Assembly: GCA_963703075.1 (NCBI GenBank)
Contig: OY969786.1
Span: 3,596,001-3,660,000, forward strand
DNA from: Korobacter sp963703075
GTDB lineage: Bacteria > Acidobacteriota > Terriglobia > Terriglobales > Acidobacteriaceae
Direction of reading: 5' to 3'
Length of the DNA stretch: 64,000 nucleotides
A program made the position numbers and the translations under genes. Below, one piece after another: positions 37,130-45,293 of the stretch (positions are counted from its first letter, which is position 1; each line of letters begins with the position of its first letter). The notes beneath the pieces were generated by a model. The model was not told the DNA's origin and ran no database searches. It saw only the letters and a list, made by a program, of their open reading frames with translations.

Positions 37130-38503
37130 CTACCCTTTAATCCACGAATTCCGATCGAGGTCCATGAACCGGGTGAACTCTTTCTGGAACGCCAACTGCA
37201 CCGTATCCGTGGGGCCATTGCGCTGTTTTCCGATGATCAGCTTCGCAATGCCTTCAATATCCACGTTTTCCCGGTCGTAGTATTCCGGACGATAGAGGAA
37301 CATCACCACGTCGGCGTCCTGCTCGATCGATCCCGACTCGCGAAGGTCGGAAAGCTTCGGCTCGTTGTCTTTCCCGCCGCGCTGCTCGGGAGCACGGCTT
37401 AATTGCGAAAGCGCCACCACTGGCACCCGCAATTCTTTAGCAACCGCCTTCAGTCCACGCGAGATCGCCGACACTTCCTGCGTCCGGTTGTCAAAGCGCT
37501 TGCCGCCAATCGGAGTGCCCGACATCAATTGCAGGTAATCGACCACGACCAGGTCCAATTGCCCGCGCATCTGCGCCAGGCGGCGCGCTTTTGCCCGCAT
37601 CTCGCTGACGGAAATGCCCGGCGTGTCATCGATAAACAACGGGGCGCGCAGCAACCGCTCCAAGCCGCCCTGCAATTTTCCAATGTCCTCGCGCCCGAGA
37701 AATCCCGTCCGCATGTTGTGCGAATTCACCTGCGCCTGCGAGCACAACATGCGCAGCAGCAGCGCTTCGCGCGACATTTCGAGGGAGAAGATGCCGACCA
37801 CCTTGCCATCCATCACCGCCGCATTTTCCGCGATATTCATGGCAAAGGCGGTTTTGCCCATCGAGGGGCGCGCCGCGATGATGATCAAGTCCGAGGGCTG
37901 AAAACCGCTGGTCAGGCCGTCCAGGTCCGTGAAGTGCGTCTCCAGCCCGGTAATGCGCTGGCCGCGTTTCAGGAGTGCGTCGACGGAGCCGAAGGAGTCC
38001 TTCACGATGGAAGCGACATCCTTGAAATCGTTGCCGACCCGGCCCTGTGAGATGGCGAACACTTCCGCTTCGGCGCGATCGAGAATATCCTCCACCGCAT
38101 CGGCCTGATCGATGGCCTGCGACATGGTGTTATTGCAGGCGTGAATCAGCGCCCGCAGCATCGCCTTGTCGCGCACGATTTTGACGTACTGCTCGATGCT
38201 TGGCCGGCGCGGCACTCCGTCGGTCAGCGAGGCGATGTACGCCACCCCGCCCGAGCCCTCAAGGTCCTTCCGTCGCCCCAGCTCGTCGGTCAACGTAATG
38301 ATGTCGATCGCCCTCGAGGTTTCGCGCAAATCGACCATCGCGCTAAAGATGCGGCGATGTCCATCGAGGTAGAAATCTTCCGACTTCAGCCCGGTCGTCT
38401 GGTCGTAAACAGCGTTGTCGAGGAGAACGGCGCCGAGAATGGATTTCTCGGCTTCGATGGCGGCGGGGAGGCCGCGGTCCAGACTTTGATTGACGGTGGC
38501 CAT
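37130..38503 (-). CDS. dnaB: Replicative DNA helicase DnaB
   Basis: 457 aa, standard length, no intein. The N-terminal domain (PAAIEAEKSILGAVLLDN) is joined by a linker helix to a RecA-like motor: Walker A ARPSMGKTAFAMNIA, FSLEMSREALLLRML, Walker B region LVVVDYLQLMSG, arginine-finger region LRESGSIEQDADVVMFLYRP. DnaB unwinds DNA at replication forks. Many bacteria place dnaB after rplI and before alr; rplI is not seen here, but the dnaB-alr adjacency is. Confidence 0.96.
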   Translation of the reverse strand: MATVNQSLDRGLPAAIEAEKSILGAVLLDNAVYDQTTGLKSEDFYLDGHRRIFSAMVDLRETSRAIDIITLTDELGRRKDLEGSGGVAYIASLTDGVPRRPSIEQYVKIVRDKAMLRALIHACNNTMSQAIDQADAVEDILDRAEAEVFAISQGRVGNDFKDVASIVKDSFGSVDALLKRGQRITGLETHFTDLDGLTSGFQPSDLIIIAARPSMGKTAFAMNIAENAAVMDGKVVGIFSLEMSREALLLRMLCSQAQVNSHNMRTGFLGREDIGKLQGGLERLLRAPLFIDDTPGISVSEMRAKARRLAQMRGQLDLVVVDYLQLMSGTPIGGKRFDNRTQEVSAISRGLKAVAKELRVPVVALSQLSRAPEQRGGKDNEPKLSDLRESGSIEQDADVVMFLYRPEYYDRENVDIEGIAKLIIGKQRNGPTDTVQLAFQKEFTRFMDLDRNSWIKG

Positions 38504-39213
38504 CGTTAAACGAAGCGTACTACAGAACCCCGAGGAAAATCGATTACGAGAAAAGTTCGGCGGGACCGAAGTCCCGCCTTGGCCGACTTAGCAAAAAGCG
38601 ATGCGGCTCGATGGCCAGCCACCGATCGAGCCGCCCCGTCGGAGTCTCTCTGTCCGATCTCTCGGATTGCAGATTGCCATTTCGTTTGCGAGCGGCTTGG
38701 CGCTCTCGGTCCAGCGTCCCCGTAGGAACACCGGCCAGCGAAATGACGCGGTAGCGCCAGAAAATACTCAGCAGCCATGGGCTGCTCAGCACCGCAAACC
38801 GGCGAGCGGAACGTTCTTCAAGAAACGTCCGGCTCAGCGACAGCCTGCTCCAGCAACTCGCGTGGACCACCGGATCGTGTCCGTTGATCCACGCAAATCG
38901 CCGGCACCTGCGCTTCCGCCACGTTCTGCGGAACGAATCCCTGCGGGATTGTGATGGCGAAGTTTTCTTCCAGCAGAGTTTGCCTGCTGGAAGCTGGGCG
39001 TCGCGCCTGCTGCACAACGCCCGCCTTCCCGATCGCTTTCGTTCCGCCGACCGTGAAACTGCAAGCTACAGAAAGAACCCTTGCGTGCTATTGAGAGTGC
39101 CGCATCCTCCCCAGTCGCTCAATCGAAGAATTGCCTGTCGATGTGGGGAAGTTGTGAGAATCCGGGCAAAGCTGTGAATCCCTGTGCATAACCAGGCAGA
39201 AATTCGGGTCAAC
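38504..39213. other. Intergenic region with no convincing gene
   Basis: About 710 bp between dnaB and the terminator of the SurA-like gene. Several short open frames occur; the best is on the minus strand ending at 38818 (containing TLLEENFAITIPQGFVPQNV), without a good start or family match. A 10-bp inverted repeat (cttccagcag / ctgctggaag, 38967-38993) and the terminator at 38548-38578 are the clearest structures. It may hold a decayed gene or a small RNA. Confidence 0.5.
38548..38578 (-). terminator. Intrinsic terminator with C(TTCG)G loop upstream of dnaB
   Basis: On the minus strand an 8-bp GC stem (ggcgggac / gtcccgcc) closed by a TTCG tetraloop is followed by GAACTTTTCTC. It lies 45-75 bp before the dnaB start and would end a transcript arriving from 38,600-39,200. 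Confidence 0.7.
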
Positions 39214-39236
39214 GAAAAAGGCGCCCGCAGGCGCCT
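39214..39236 (-). terminator. Intrinsic terminator of the SurA-like gene
   Basis: Minus-strand stem aggcgcc / ggcgcct with a TGCG loop, followed by TTTTTCG, 21 bp after the stop of the SurA-like gene. Confidence 0.8.
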
Positions 39237-39257
39237 GGTCGGAAAATCTCGTGAAGA

Positions 39258-40337
39258 TCAGAAGAGCAAGTACTTTTTCTTCTTCTTGAGACCCGCCTTC
39301 GCCTTCGAGTGCTCGTCGCTGGCGGTGGTGTACACCGGCTTGGTTTCGTTCGGGCTCGCGGCCGTATCCACATATCCCGGCTTGATATCGATGAAGGCCT
39401 CTTCGCGCAGCTTCGTCAAATAAGCGCGCAGCGCCGGCTCGAGCTTGTCCATGTAAACCGCTTCCTGGATCTTCGGCTCGATCTGGGTAAGCGGCGGAAC
39501 TCCCGCTTCCTGGTGCTCCGCGACCTTGATCACAACGAAGCCCTGCTTTGTGCGGATTGGCTGTGTGTACTCGCCGGTCTTCAACGGAAAAACCTGCTCC
39601 TCGAGCTCTTTCGCGAGAACTCCGCGTTTGAAGTAGCCGAGATCGCCGCCGTTGTCCTTCGTCGGGCCCCCCGATTCCGATTTCGCGAGATCTTCAAAAC
39701 TCTTTCCGGCCTTTAGCTGGGTCAAAATCGCTTCCGCTTTTTGCTGAGCCGCAGCGCCGGTTGGATCTTTCTCGGAATCGACCGGGATCAGGATCTCGCT
39801 CAAGCGGACCTGCTCGGGCCGCTCCATCTCGTCTTTGTGAGCGCTATAAAACTTCTGCTCTTCTTCTTTCGTGATCTGAACGTGGCTGCCGACTTCCTGG
39901 CTGATCACCCGCTGGGTAATGATCTGGTTCTTGAGGTTCTGCTTGAAATCCTCAAACGAGATCCCCTGCTGCTGGGCCGCCTTTTCCAGGGCGTCCATGT
40001 CGGGCAGGTTCATCTGCTTGCGCATTTCGTCCAGCCGCTTCACCACCTCAGTATCGGCGGAGATAGCGAGATCCTGCCCCTTGTCGACGAGCAACTGCTG
40101 GTCGATAAGGTCGCGCAGCACGTCTTTCTGCCGCTGTACGAACTTCTGGTCGGCCGAGGCAGCATCCTGCTGCTTCAACCCATCCAGGACCTGCTCGCTT
40201 TCACGGCGCAGATCGGCCCGGGTAATGATCTGGTTGTTGACGCGGGCAATGATCTCTTCGACGACCGTGTCGTCGCCGCCAAACAGGGGCATAGCCAGGG
40301 CCGCAATTAAAAGGGACGGAAGAAGGGTCTTTTTCAT
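39258..40337 (-). CDS. SurA-like periplasmic chaperone/peptidyl-prolyl isomerase
   Basis: 359 aa from ATG 40337 with AGGAG 4 nt upstream. Signal peptide to about residue 20. The SurA_N domain follows (EEIIARVNNQIITRADLRRE). One parvulin domain covers about residues 170-275 (RLSEILIPVD, GGDLGYFKRGVLAKELEEQVFPLKTGEYTQPIRTKQGFVVIKV). SurA has two parvulin domains; here only one is seen. The C-terminus is unusually basic (KAGLKKKKKYLLF). Role: folding of outer-membrane proteins. It is divergent from the M49 peptidase gene. Confidence 0.92.
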   Translation of the reverse strand: MKKTLLPSLLIAALAMPLFGGDDTVVEEIIARVNNQIITRADLRRESEQVLDGLKQQDAASADQKFVQRQKDVLRDLIDQQLLVDKGQDLAISADTEVVKRLDEMRKQMNLPDMDALEKAAQQQGISFEDFKQNLKNQIITQRVISQEVGSHVQITKEEEQKFYSAHKDEMERPEQVRLSEILIPVDSEKDPTGAAAQQKAEAILTQLKAGKSFEDLAKSESGGPTKDNGGDLGYFKRGVLAKELEEQVFPLKTGEYTQPIRTKQGFVVIKVAEHQEAGVPPLTQIEPKIQEAVYMDKLEPALRAYLTKLREEAFIDIKPGYVDTAASPNETKPVYTTASDEHSKAKAGLKKKKKYLLF

Positions 40338-40566
40338 GTACTCCTGCACCACAAACCTGGCCAGCGTCCTTCAGGAACAAGGCATTCGCGAGTTCCACCA
40401 GGCTGTTCGGGACTTTGAGTCCTTTTATTTTAACGCGCAGCGGCTCGGAATGTACTGTCCCAACCCGGAAAAACAGTGGCCGAAGGCATACCCGAGACAA
40501 AGCCCAGCCCGGCGGCTGGCTGCTATCATCGTCGGTTGGCGTCCCTCTGTACCGAGGTTTCCCTTC

Positions 40567-42282
40567 ATGAAGCTAGCCCTCTCCGTTGCCTTTCTCCTTG
40601 GAACTTCTATGACGTTGATCGCCCAGACTGCACCAGCGGCCCACGTGCCGGATGCCGCCGAGCTTAAACAGATGACCGCGCGCTTCGCGCCTACCGAGTT
40701 GCGCGTGGATACTTCGAAGCTTTCGCCCGGCGATCAAAAGGCCCTCGCCAAGCTGATCGAAGCCTCACGGTTGATCAACGACGTCTTCATGACCCAGTAC
40801 TGGAGTGGTGACCATGCCCTGTGGCAGAAACTGCAGGCCGACCATTCCGAACTAGGTCGCGCCCGCGCCCACTACTTCTGGCTGAACAAGGGGCCTTGGT
40901 CTGCCCTCGATAACTTGACCGCCTTCCTGCCCGACGTTCCCCCAGAAAAGCTGCCGGGCGCCAACTTCTATCCTGAAGATATGACCCGCGACGAATTCGA
41001 AAGCTGGGTGAAGACGCTTCCCGAGAAAGATCAGGGTGCCGCCAAGAGCTTCTTCACCGTGATCGAGCGCGGACCGAACCGGAAGTTGAAAGTCGTTCCT
41101 TACAGCCAAGCCTATCGACCCGACCTTGAGAAATGTGCCACGCTGCTGAAGGAAGCCGCCACCCTCACCGACAATTCCTCGCTCAAGAAATTCCTCAACT
41201 CCCGCGCCGAGGCCTTCCTCTCCAACGACTACTACCAGAGCGATATGGACTGGATGGACCTCGATGCGCCGATCGATCCGACGATTGGTCCTTACGAGAC
41301 CTATAACGATCAGATCTTTGGGTACAAAGCGGCCTACGAGGCTTACATCAACCTGCGCGACGACGCCGAAACCCAGAAACTTGGCGCCTTCTCCCATCAT
41401 CTGCAGGAAATCGAAAACAACCTGCCCATCGATCCGAAATATCGCAATCCAAAACTTGGAGCAGCAGCCCCCATCCGCGTGGTAAACGAGGTCTTCGACG
41501 CCGGGGACGGCGACCACGGCGTTCAAACCGCAGCTTACAACCTTCCCAACGACGATCGCGTGGTGGCCCAGAAGGGCGCCAAGCGGGTAATGCTCAAAAA
41601 CGTGCAGCAAGCCAAGTTCGACAGCGTGCTCATCCCGATTTCAAAGCAGGTGCTCGCCGCCGACGAGCAGCCCTTTGTCGACTTCGATCTGTTCTTCACC
41701 CACATCCTGACCCATGAACTGTGCCACGGTCTTGGGCCGCACGAGATCGAAGTGAATGGGCGCAAGACCAATCCTCGGGTCGAACTCAAGGAACTCTACA
41801 GCGCGCTGGAAGAGGCCAAAGCCGACGTCACCGGCCTTTTCGCGCTGCAGTACATGTTCGACCACGCGAAAGAGATGGGACTCGACAGCATTCTCAAGGT
41901 CGATGCCAACTCGGAAAAGAAGCTGTACACCACCTACCTCGCCTCGGCTTTTCGAACTTTACGGTTCGGAACCCACGAAGCCCACGGCAAAGGCATGGCG
42001 GTGCAAGTCAGTTACCTGATGCAACGCGGGGCAATCGTCGCAAGACCGGATGGGACCTTCGCCATCGATTTCACGAACATCAAGGACGCTGTACGCGATC
42101 TCGATCACGACATGCTCACCCTCGAAGCCCACGGCGACTACGATGGCACGAAGAAATTCCTCGATCAATACGGCGTCGTTCCGATGGAATTGCAGAAAGC
42201 CATCGGACGCATGGGCAACATCCCGGTGGATATCGAGCCCGCCTTCGTGACCGCCGATGCCCTCGCAAAGGGTAAGCAATGA
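40567..42282 (+). CDS. Secreted M49-family (dipeptidyl-peptidase III-like) metallopeptidase
   Basis: 571 aa from ATG 40567; upstream in-frame sequence belongs to the opposite strand's gene. Signal peptide to about residue 20 (TLIAQTAPA). The zinc motif is HELCHGLGPHE (His383, His387), with the third ligand Glu in EEAKAD (about residue 414). Animal and yeast DPP III have HELLGH, with one extra residue; the form here matches the HECCHGIGPH-type sequence I recall for plant Nudix-DPP3 proteins and bacterial relatives. Expected role is dipeptide release from short peptides. Its stop overlaps fmt by ATGA. Confidence 0.88.
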   Translation: MKLALSVAFLLGTSMTLIAQTAPAAHVPDAAELKQMTARFAPTELRVDTSKLSPGDQKALAKLIEASRLINDVFMTQYWSGDHALWQKLQADHSELGRARAHYFWLNKGPWSALDNLTAFLPDVPPEKLPGANFYPEDMTRDEFESWVKTLPEKDQGAAKSFFTVIERGPNRKLKVVPYSQAYRPDLEKCATLLKEAATLTDNSSLKKFLNSRAEAFLSNDYYQSDMDWMDLDAPIDPTIGPYETYNDQIFGYKAAYEAYINLRDDAETQKLGAFSHHLQEIENNLPIDPKYRNPKLGAAAPIRVVNEVFDAGDGDHGVQTAAYNLPNDDRVVAQKGAKRVMLKNVQQAKFDSVLIPISKQVLAADEQPFVDFDLFFTHILTHELCHGLGPHEIEVNGRKTNPRVELKELYSALEEAKADVTGLFALQYMFDHAKEMGLDSILKVDANSEKKLYTTYLASAFRTLRFGTHEAHGKGMAVQVSYLMQRGAIVARPDGTFAIDFTNIKDAVRDLDHDMLTLEAHGDYDGTKKFLDQYGVVPMELQKAIGRMGNIPVDIEPAFVTADALAKGKQ

Positions 42283-43211
42283 AGTTGGTTTTCTGCGGAA
42301 CGCCGCGCTTCGCGGTGGATTCGCTGCAACACGTCGTGCGCGCTGGCCATGATGTTCAACTCGTCGTGACCCAGCCCGATCGGCCAAAAGGCCGTGGCAT
42401 GGGATTGGCGATCTCTCCCGTGAAGGAAGCCGCCTTAAGCCTCGAAATTCCCGTAATTCAACCGGAGAAGATCAAGAATAACGACGAGTTCCGCCGGCAA
42501 CTCACACAAATCGCCCCCGAGGCGATCATCGTCGTCGGTTACGGGCGCATCATCCCCCAATGGATGATCGATCTGCCGCCGCTCGGCAACATCAACGTGC
42601 ACGCCTCGCTCCTGCCAAAGTATCGCGGCGCTGCGCCTATCCAGTGGGCCATCGCCATGGGCGAGCATGTGACCGGCGTCACTACGATGAAGATCGACGC
42701 CGGACTCGACACCGGCGACATGCTTCTGCAGGCCGAGATGCCGATTGCCGCCGACGACAACGCCGAAACCCTTGCGCCGCGCCTAGCCGAACTCGGCGCC
42801 GAGTTGCTGGTGGAAACCCTGGCGCGCGCCGAAGCCGGGCTGATCATGCCGGTTCCTCAAAACAATGCCGAGCACACCCTTGCGCCCATCCTTAAGAAGG
42901 AGGACGGACATATCGACTTCCATCGATCCGCGGGAGAGATTGTGAACCGTATGCGCGGATTTCAGCCCTGGCCCGGAGCCTTTACCCAGTTCCGTGGTAA
43001 GGCTTTCGTGGTGCGTGCGGCCCGTGCGATTGACGACGTTCCTCTTCCCCCGGCTGAATTGCGCGCTTCCGGCGATCGCCTGCTGGCCGGCGCTGGAAAC
43101 GGCACCGCTCTTGAACTGAACGAGATTCAGATCGAGGGCAAGAAGCGCATGAGCGCCCGCGATTTCGTCAACGGCTACCGTCCCACGGACGGCGAGCTGC
43201 TCGGACGCTGA
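42279..43211 (+). CDS. fmt: Methionyl-tRNA formyltransferase
   Basis: 310 aa. Formylates initiator Met-tRNA. The N-terminal Rossmann-like domain has MKLVFCGTPRFAV and the catalytic NINVHASLLPKYRGAAPIQWAI (residues ~105-125: Asn, His), with Asp in DAGLDTGDML. The C-terminal OB-like domain contains RMRGFQPWPGAFTQF. The usual partner def is not next to it; instead it is coupled to an M49 peptidase upstream and to rsmB downstream. Confidence 0.96.
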   Translation: MKLVFCGTPRFAVDSLQHVVRAGHDVQLVVTQPDRPKGRGMGLAISPVKEAALSLEIPVIQPEKIKNNDEFRRQLTQIAPEAIIVVGYGRIIPQWMIDLPPLGNINVHASLLPKYRGAAPIQWAIAMGEHVTGVTTMKIDAGLDTGDMLLQAEMPIAADDNAETLAPRLAELGAELLVETLARAEAGLIMPVPQNNAEHTLAPILKKEDGHIDFHRSAGEIVNRMRGFQPWPGAFTQFRGKAFVVRAARAIDDVPLPPAELRASGDRLLAGAGNGTALELNEIQIEGKKRMSARDFVNGYRPTDGELLGR

Positions 43212-43212
43212 G

Positions 43213-44523
43213 ATGCCGGTTTCTCCTGCCCGTGCCGCTGCCTTCGACATCCTCCTGCGGGTGGAGCGCGACTCCGCCTTCGCCAGCGAACTCCTGCACT
43301 CCAGCAAGGTCGACAGCCTTTCCCTCGCGGACCGCGGCCTGACCACCGAAATTGTTCTGGGCGTGTTGCGCTGGCAGTGTTCGCTCGATGCATCCATCGC
43401 CGCGGAAGCCTCGCAGCCCTTGCGTAAATTGGATCGTGAAGTGCTCATCGCGCTGCGCATTGGCGCCTATCAGCTCCGCTTCCTCGATCGCGTTCCCGCC
43501 AATGCTGCCGTGAATGAGAGCGTTGAGCTGGTCAAGCGCGCCCGCAAGCGCTCGGCGGTTCCGTTTGCCAATGCAGTTCTGCGGAAGCTCACCCACTCCA
43601 CCGTTGATGCGGGCGAAACATCGCTCGCCACGAAGTATGCCCACCCCGAGTGGATGGTGGCGCGCTGGATCGAGCACTACGGCGCATCGGCTGCCGAGTC
43701 GATCTGCCGCTATGACCAGCAGGTCCCCGTTACTACCATCCGTTTGCCGTTTGATTCCTCGCGGCGTGAGACGATTGCGAGCGAGTTGCAACAGGCAGGC
43801 ATGCAGCTCGAGCCTGGACGCATCCTCAAGGCGGCGCGCCGTGTCGTTCACGGCGATGTGCGCGCCACCCAGGCCTTCGCACGCGGGGACGTTTGGATCC
43901 AGGACGAAGCCTCGCAACTCGTTGCCTTATTGGCTGGACAGGGCAATCGCATTCTCGACTGCTGCGCTGCCCCGGGCGGCAAGACCTCTCTCCTGGCCGA
44001 GCGTAACCCGTCCGCCCAAATCCTTGCCCTCGAACTACACGAGTCCCGCGCACGTCTGCTGCGCGAGCGCGTGCGCGCTGCCAACGTCGAAGTGCAAACC
44101 GCCGACGTCACCCGCATGAGCAACGGTCAACCGTTCGACTGCGTGCTGGCCGACGTTCCCTGCTCCGGTACCGGAACGTTGGGACGCAACCCGGAAATCA
44201 AGTGGCGGCTGAAGCTGGAAGATCTCGCAGATCTTCAGCAACGGCAGATCGCCATTCTGCAATCTGCCCTGCGCCAACTCTCTCCCGGCGGACGATTGGT
44301 CTATTCAACCTGTTCGCTCGAGCCGGAAGAGGGCGAAGAGGTGATTGCCAGGGTGACCGGCGAAGGAGTCCAACTCCTCGATTGCGCTGCGGAATTGCGC
44401 AAAATTGAAGCGGAAATCGCGCTTTCACCCCTGGAAACGCTCATTCACGGACGTTATTTGCGGACCGTTCCCGGTCTCCAGCTTTGCGATGGATTTTTCG
44501 CCGCCGTCCTGCAAAAAATCTAG
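43213..44523 (+). CDS. rsmB: 16S rRNA m5C967 methyltransferase
   Basis: 436 aa, starting 1 nt after fmt. The NusB-like RNA-binding domain (about 1-140) precedes the methyltransferase: SAM motif LDCCAAPGGKTSLL (~residue 250), DVPCSGTGTLGRNPEIKW (~315; catalytic PCS Cys) and YSTCSLEPEEGEEV (~365; second catalytic Cys). All catalytic residues are intact. fmt-rsmB linkage is widely conserved. Its stop overlaps the stop of the convergent PASTA gene by 4 bp. Confidence 0.95.
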   Translation: MPVSPARAAAFDILLRVERDSAFASELLHSSKVDSLSLADRGLTTEIVLGVLRWQCSLDASIAAEASQPLRKLDREVLIALRIGAYQLRFLDRVPANAAVNESVELVKRARKRSAVPFANAVLRKLTHSTVDAGETSLATKYAHPEWMVARWIEHYGASAAESICRYDQQVPVTTIRLPFDSSRRETIASELQQAGMQLEPGRILKAARRVVHGDVRATQAFARGDVWIQDEASQLVALLAGQGNRILDCCAAPGGKTSLLAERNPSAQILALELHESRARLLRERVRAANVEVQTADVTRMSNGQPFDCVLADVPCSGTGTLGRNPEIKWRLKLEDLADLQQRQIAILQSALRQLSPGGRLVYSTCSLEPEEGEEVIARVTGEGVQLLDCAAELRKIEAEIALSPLETLIHGRYLRTVPGLQLCDGFFAAVLQKI

Positions 44524-45293
44524 CGCGTTACGTCGACGTTGATCACCGCAGTCGCCGGAATTTTCTGTCCTGGGGCCGGCGATTGGTGGACCACGATCGC
44601 TACGTTGCGAATCGGCGTTTGGGGGGCGGGGGCAGGCGTGAGAGGAATCCCGGAATCCGTAGCCTCCGCCGGAGCCGCGGGCGTAATGGTGTGAATGTTG
44701 CCGACTTTGAAGCCGGCATTGCTGATCACCCGAACCACGTTGTCCAGTGGCTGGCCGACAAAATCCGGCATCACGAACATTTGCGGCCCAGCGGGCGAAG
44801 CCACTAGCAGGCTGATCTTCGGAGAGGTCACTCCGGTGGCGTTCGGCGCCGGATCTTGCGCAACCACCGTATCGGCTGCCGTGTCAGGAATCTGGACGCT
44901 GGCCACCGTACCGAGGTCAAGGCCACGGCGACGGATGTTGAGTTCAGCGGCACGTTCACTATCACCCACCACGCCCGGAATCACCTCACGCTGCGGCCCC
45001 ATGCTCTCCGCGACACGCACTCGCCAGCCACGCCGAACCTTTTCGCCAGGCGCAGGCAGCTGGCTAAGAATGTGTCCTTCGGGAATTTCGCTGGAGAAAT
45101 ACCGGTTTTCGCGGATATACACCAACCCGCTATTCGTCAAGGCTTGCTCTGCTTGCACCGGAGTCAGGCCCACCAGTTTCGGCACGGGCACTTCGCGCCC
45201 GTGGATCGCGAAACGCATCGCCGTGAGCAGCGAGACGAGAAACACCACCACCAGGATCAGCAGCCGCAACAGAAAACGAAAAAACTTGCGCAT
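44520..45293 (-). CDS. Membrane-anchored PASTA-domain protein
   Basis: 257 aa. One N-terminal membrane helix (residues ~8-28), then three PASTA repeats outside the membrane: VPVPKLVGLTPVQAEQALTNSGL, REVIPGVVGDSERAAELNIRRRGL and FVMPDFVGQPLDNVVRVISNAGF, each ending in a VxQxPxPG-type strand. PASTA domains bind muropeptides or beta-lactams and normally sit at the C-terminus of PBPs or Ser/Thr kinases. Here the domain is free, but its ATG overlaps the TGA of PBP1A (TGATG at 45291-45295). It probably works with that PBP. Confidence 0.92.
   Translation of the reverse strand: MRKFFRFLLRLLILVVVFLVSLLTAMRFAIHGREVPVPKLVGLTPVQAEQALTNSGLVYIRENRYFSSEIPEGHILSQLPAPGEKVRRGWRVRVAESMGPQREVIPGVVGDSERAAELNIRRRGLDLGTVASVQIPDTAADTVVAQDPAPNATGVTSPKISLLVASPAGPQMFVMPDFVGQPLDNVVRVISNAGFKVGNIHTITPAAPAEATDSGIPLTPAPAPQTPIRNVAIVVHQSPAPGQKIPATAVINVDVTR

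Noticed and set aside
39919..40566. 5' extension of the M49 peptidase frame
   Set aside because: This part overlaps the SurA-like gene on the other strand and has no signal peptide; ATG 40567 with a good leader fits better.
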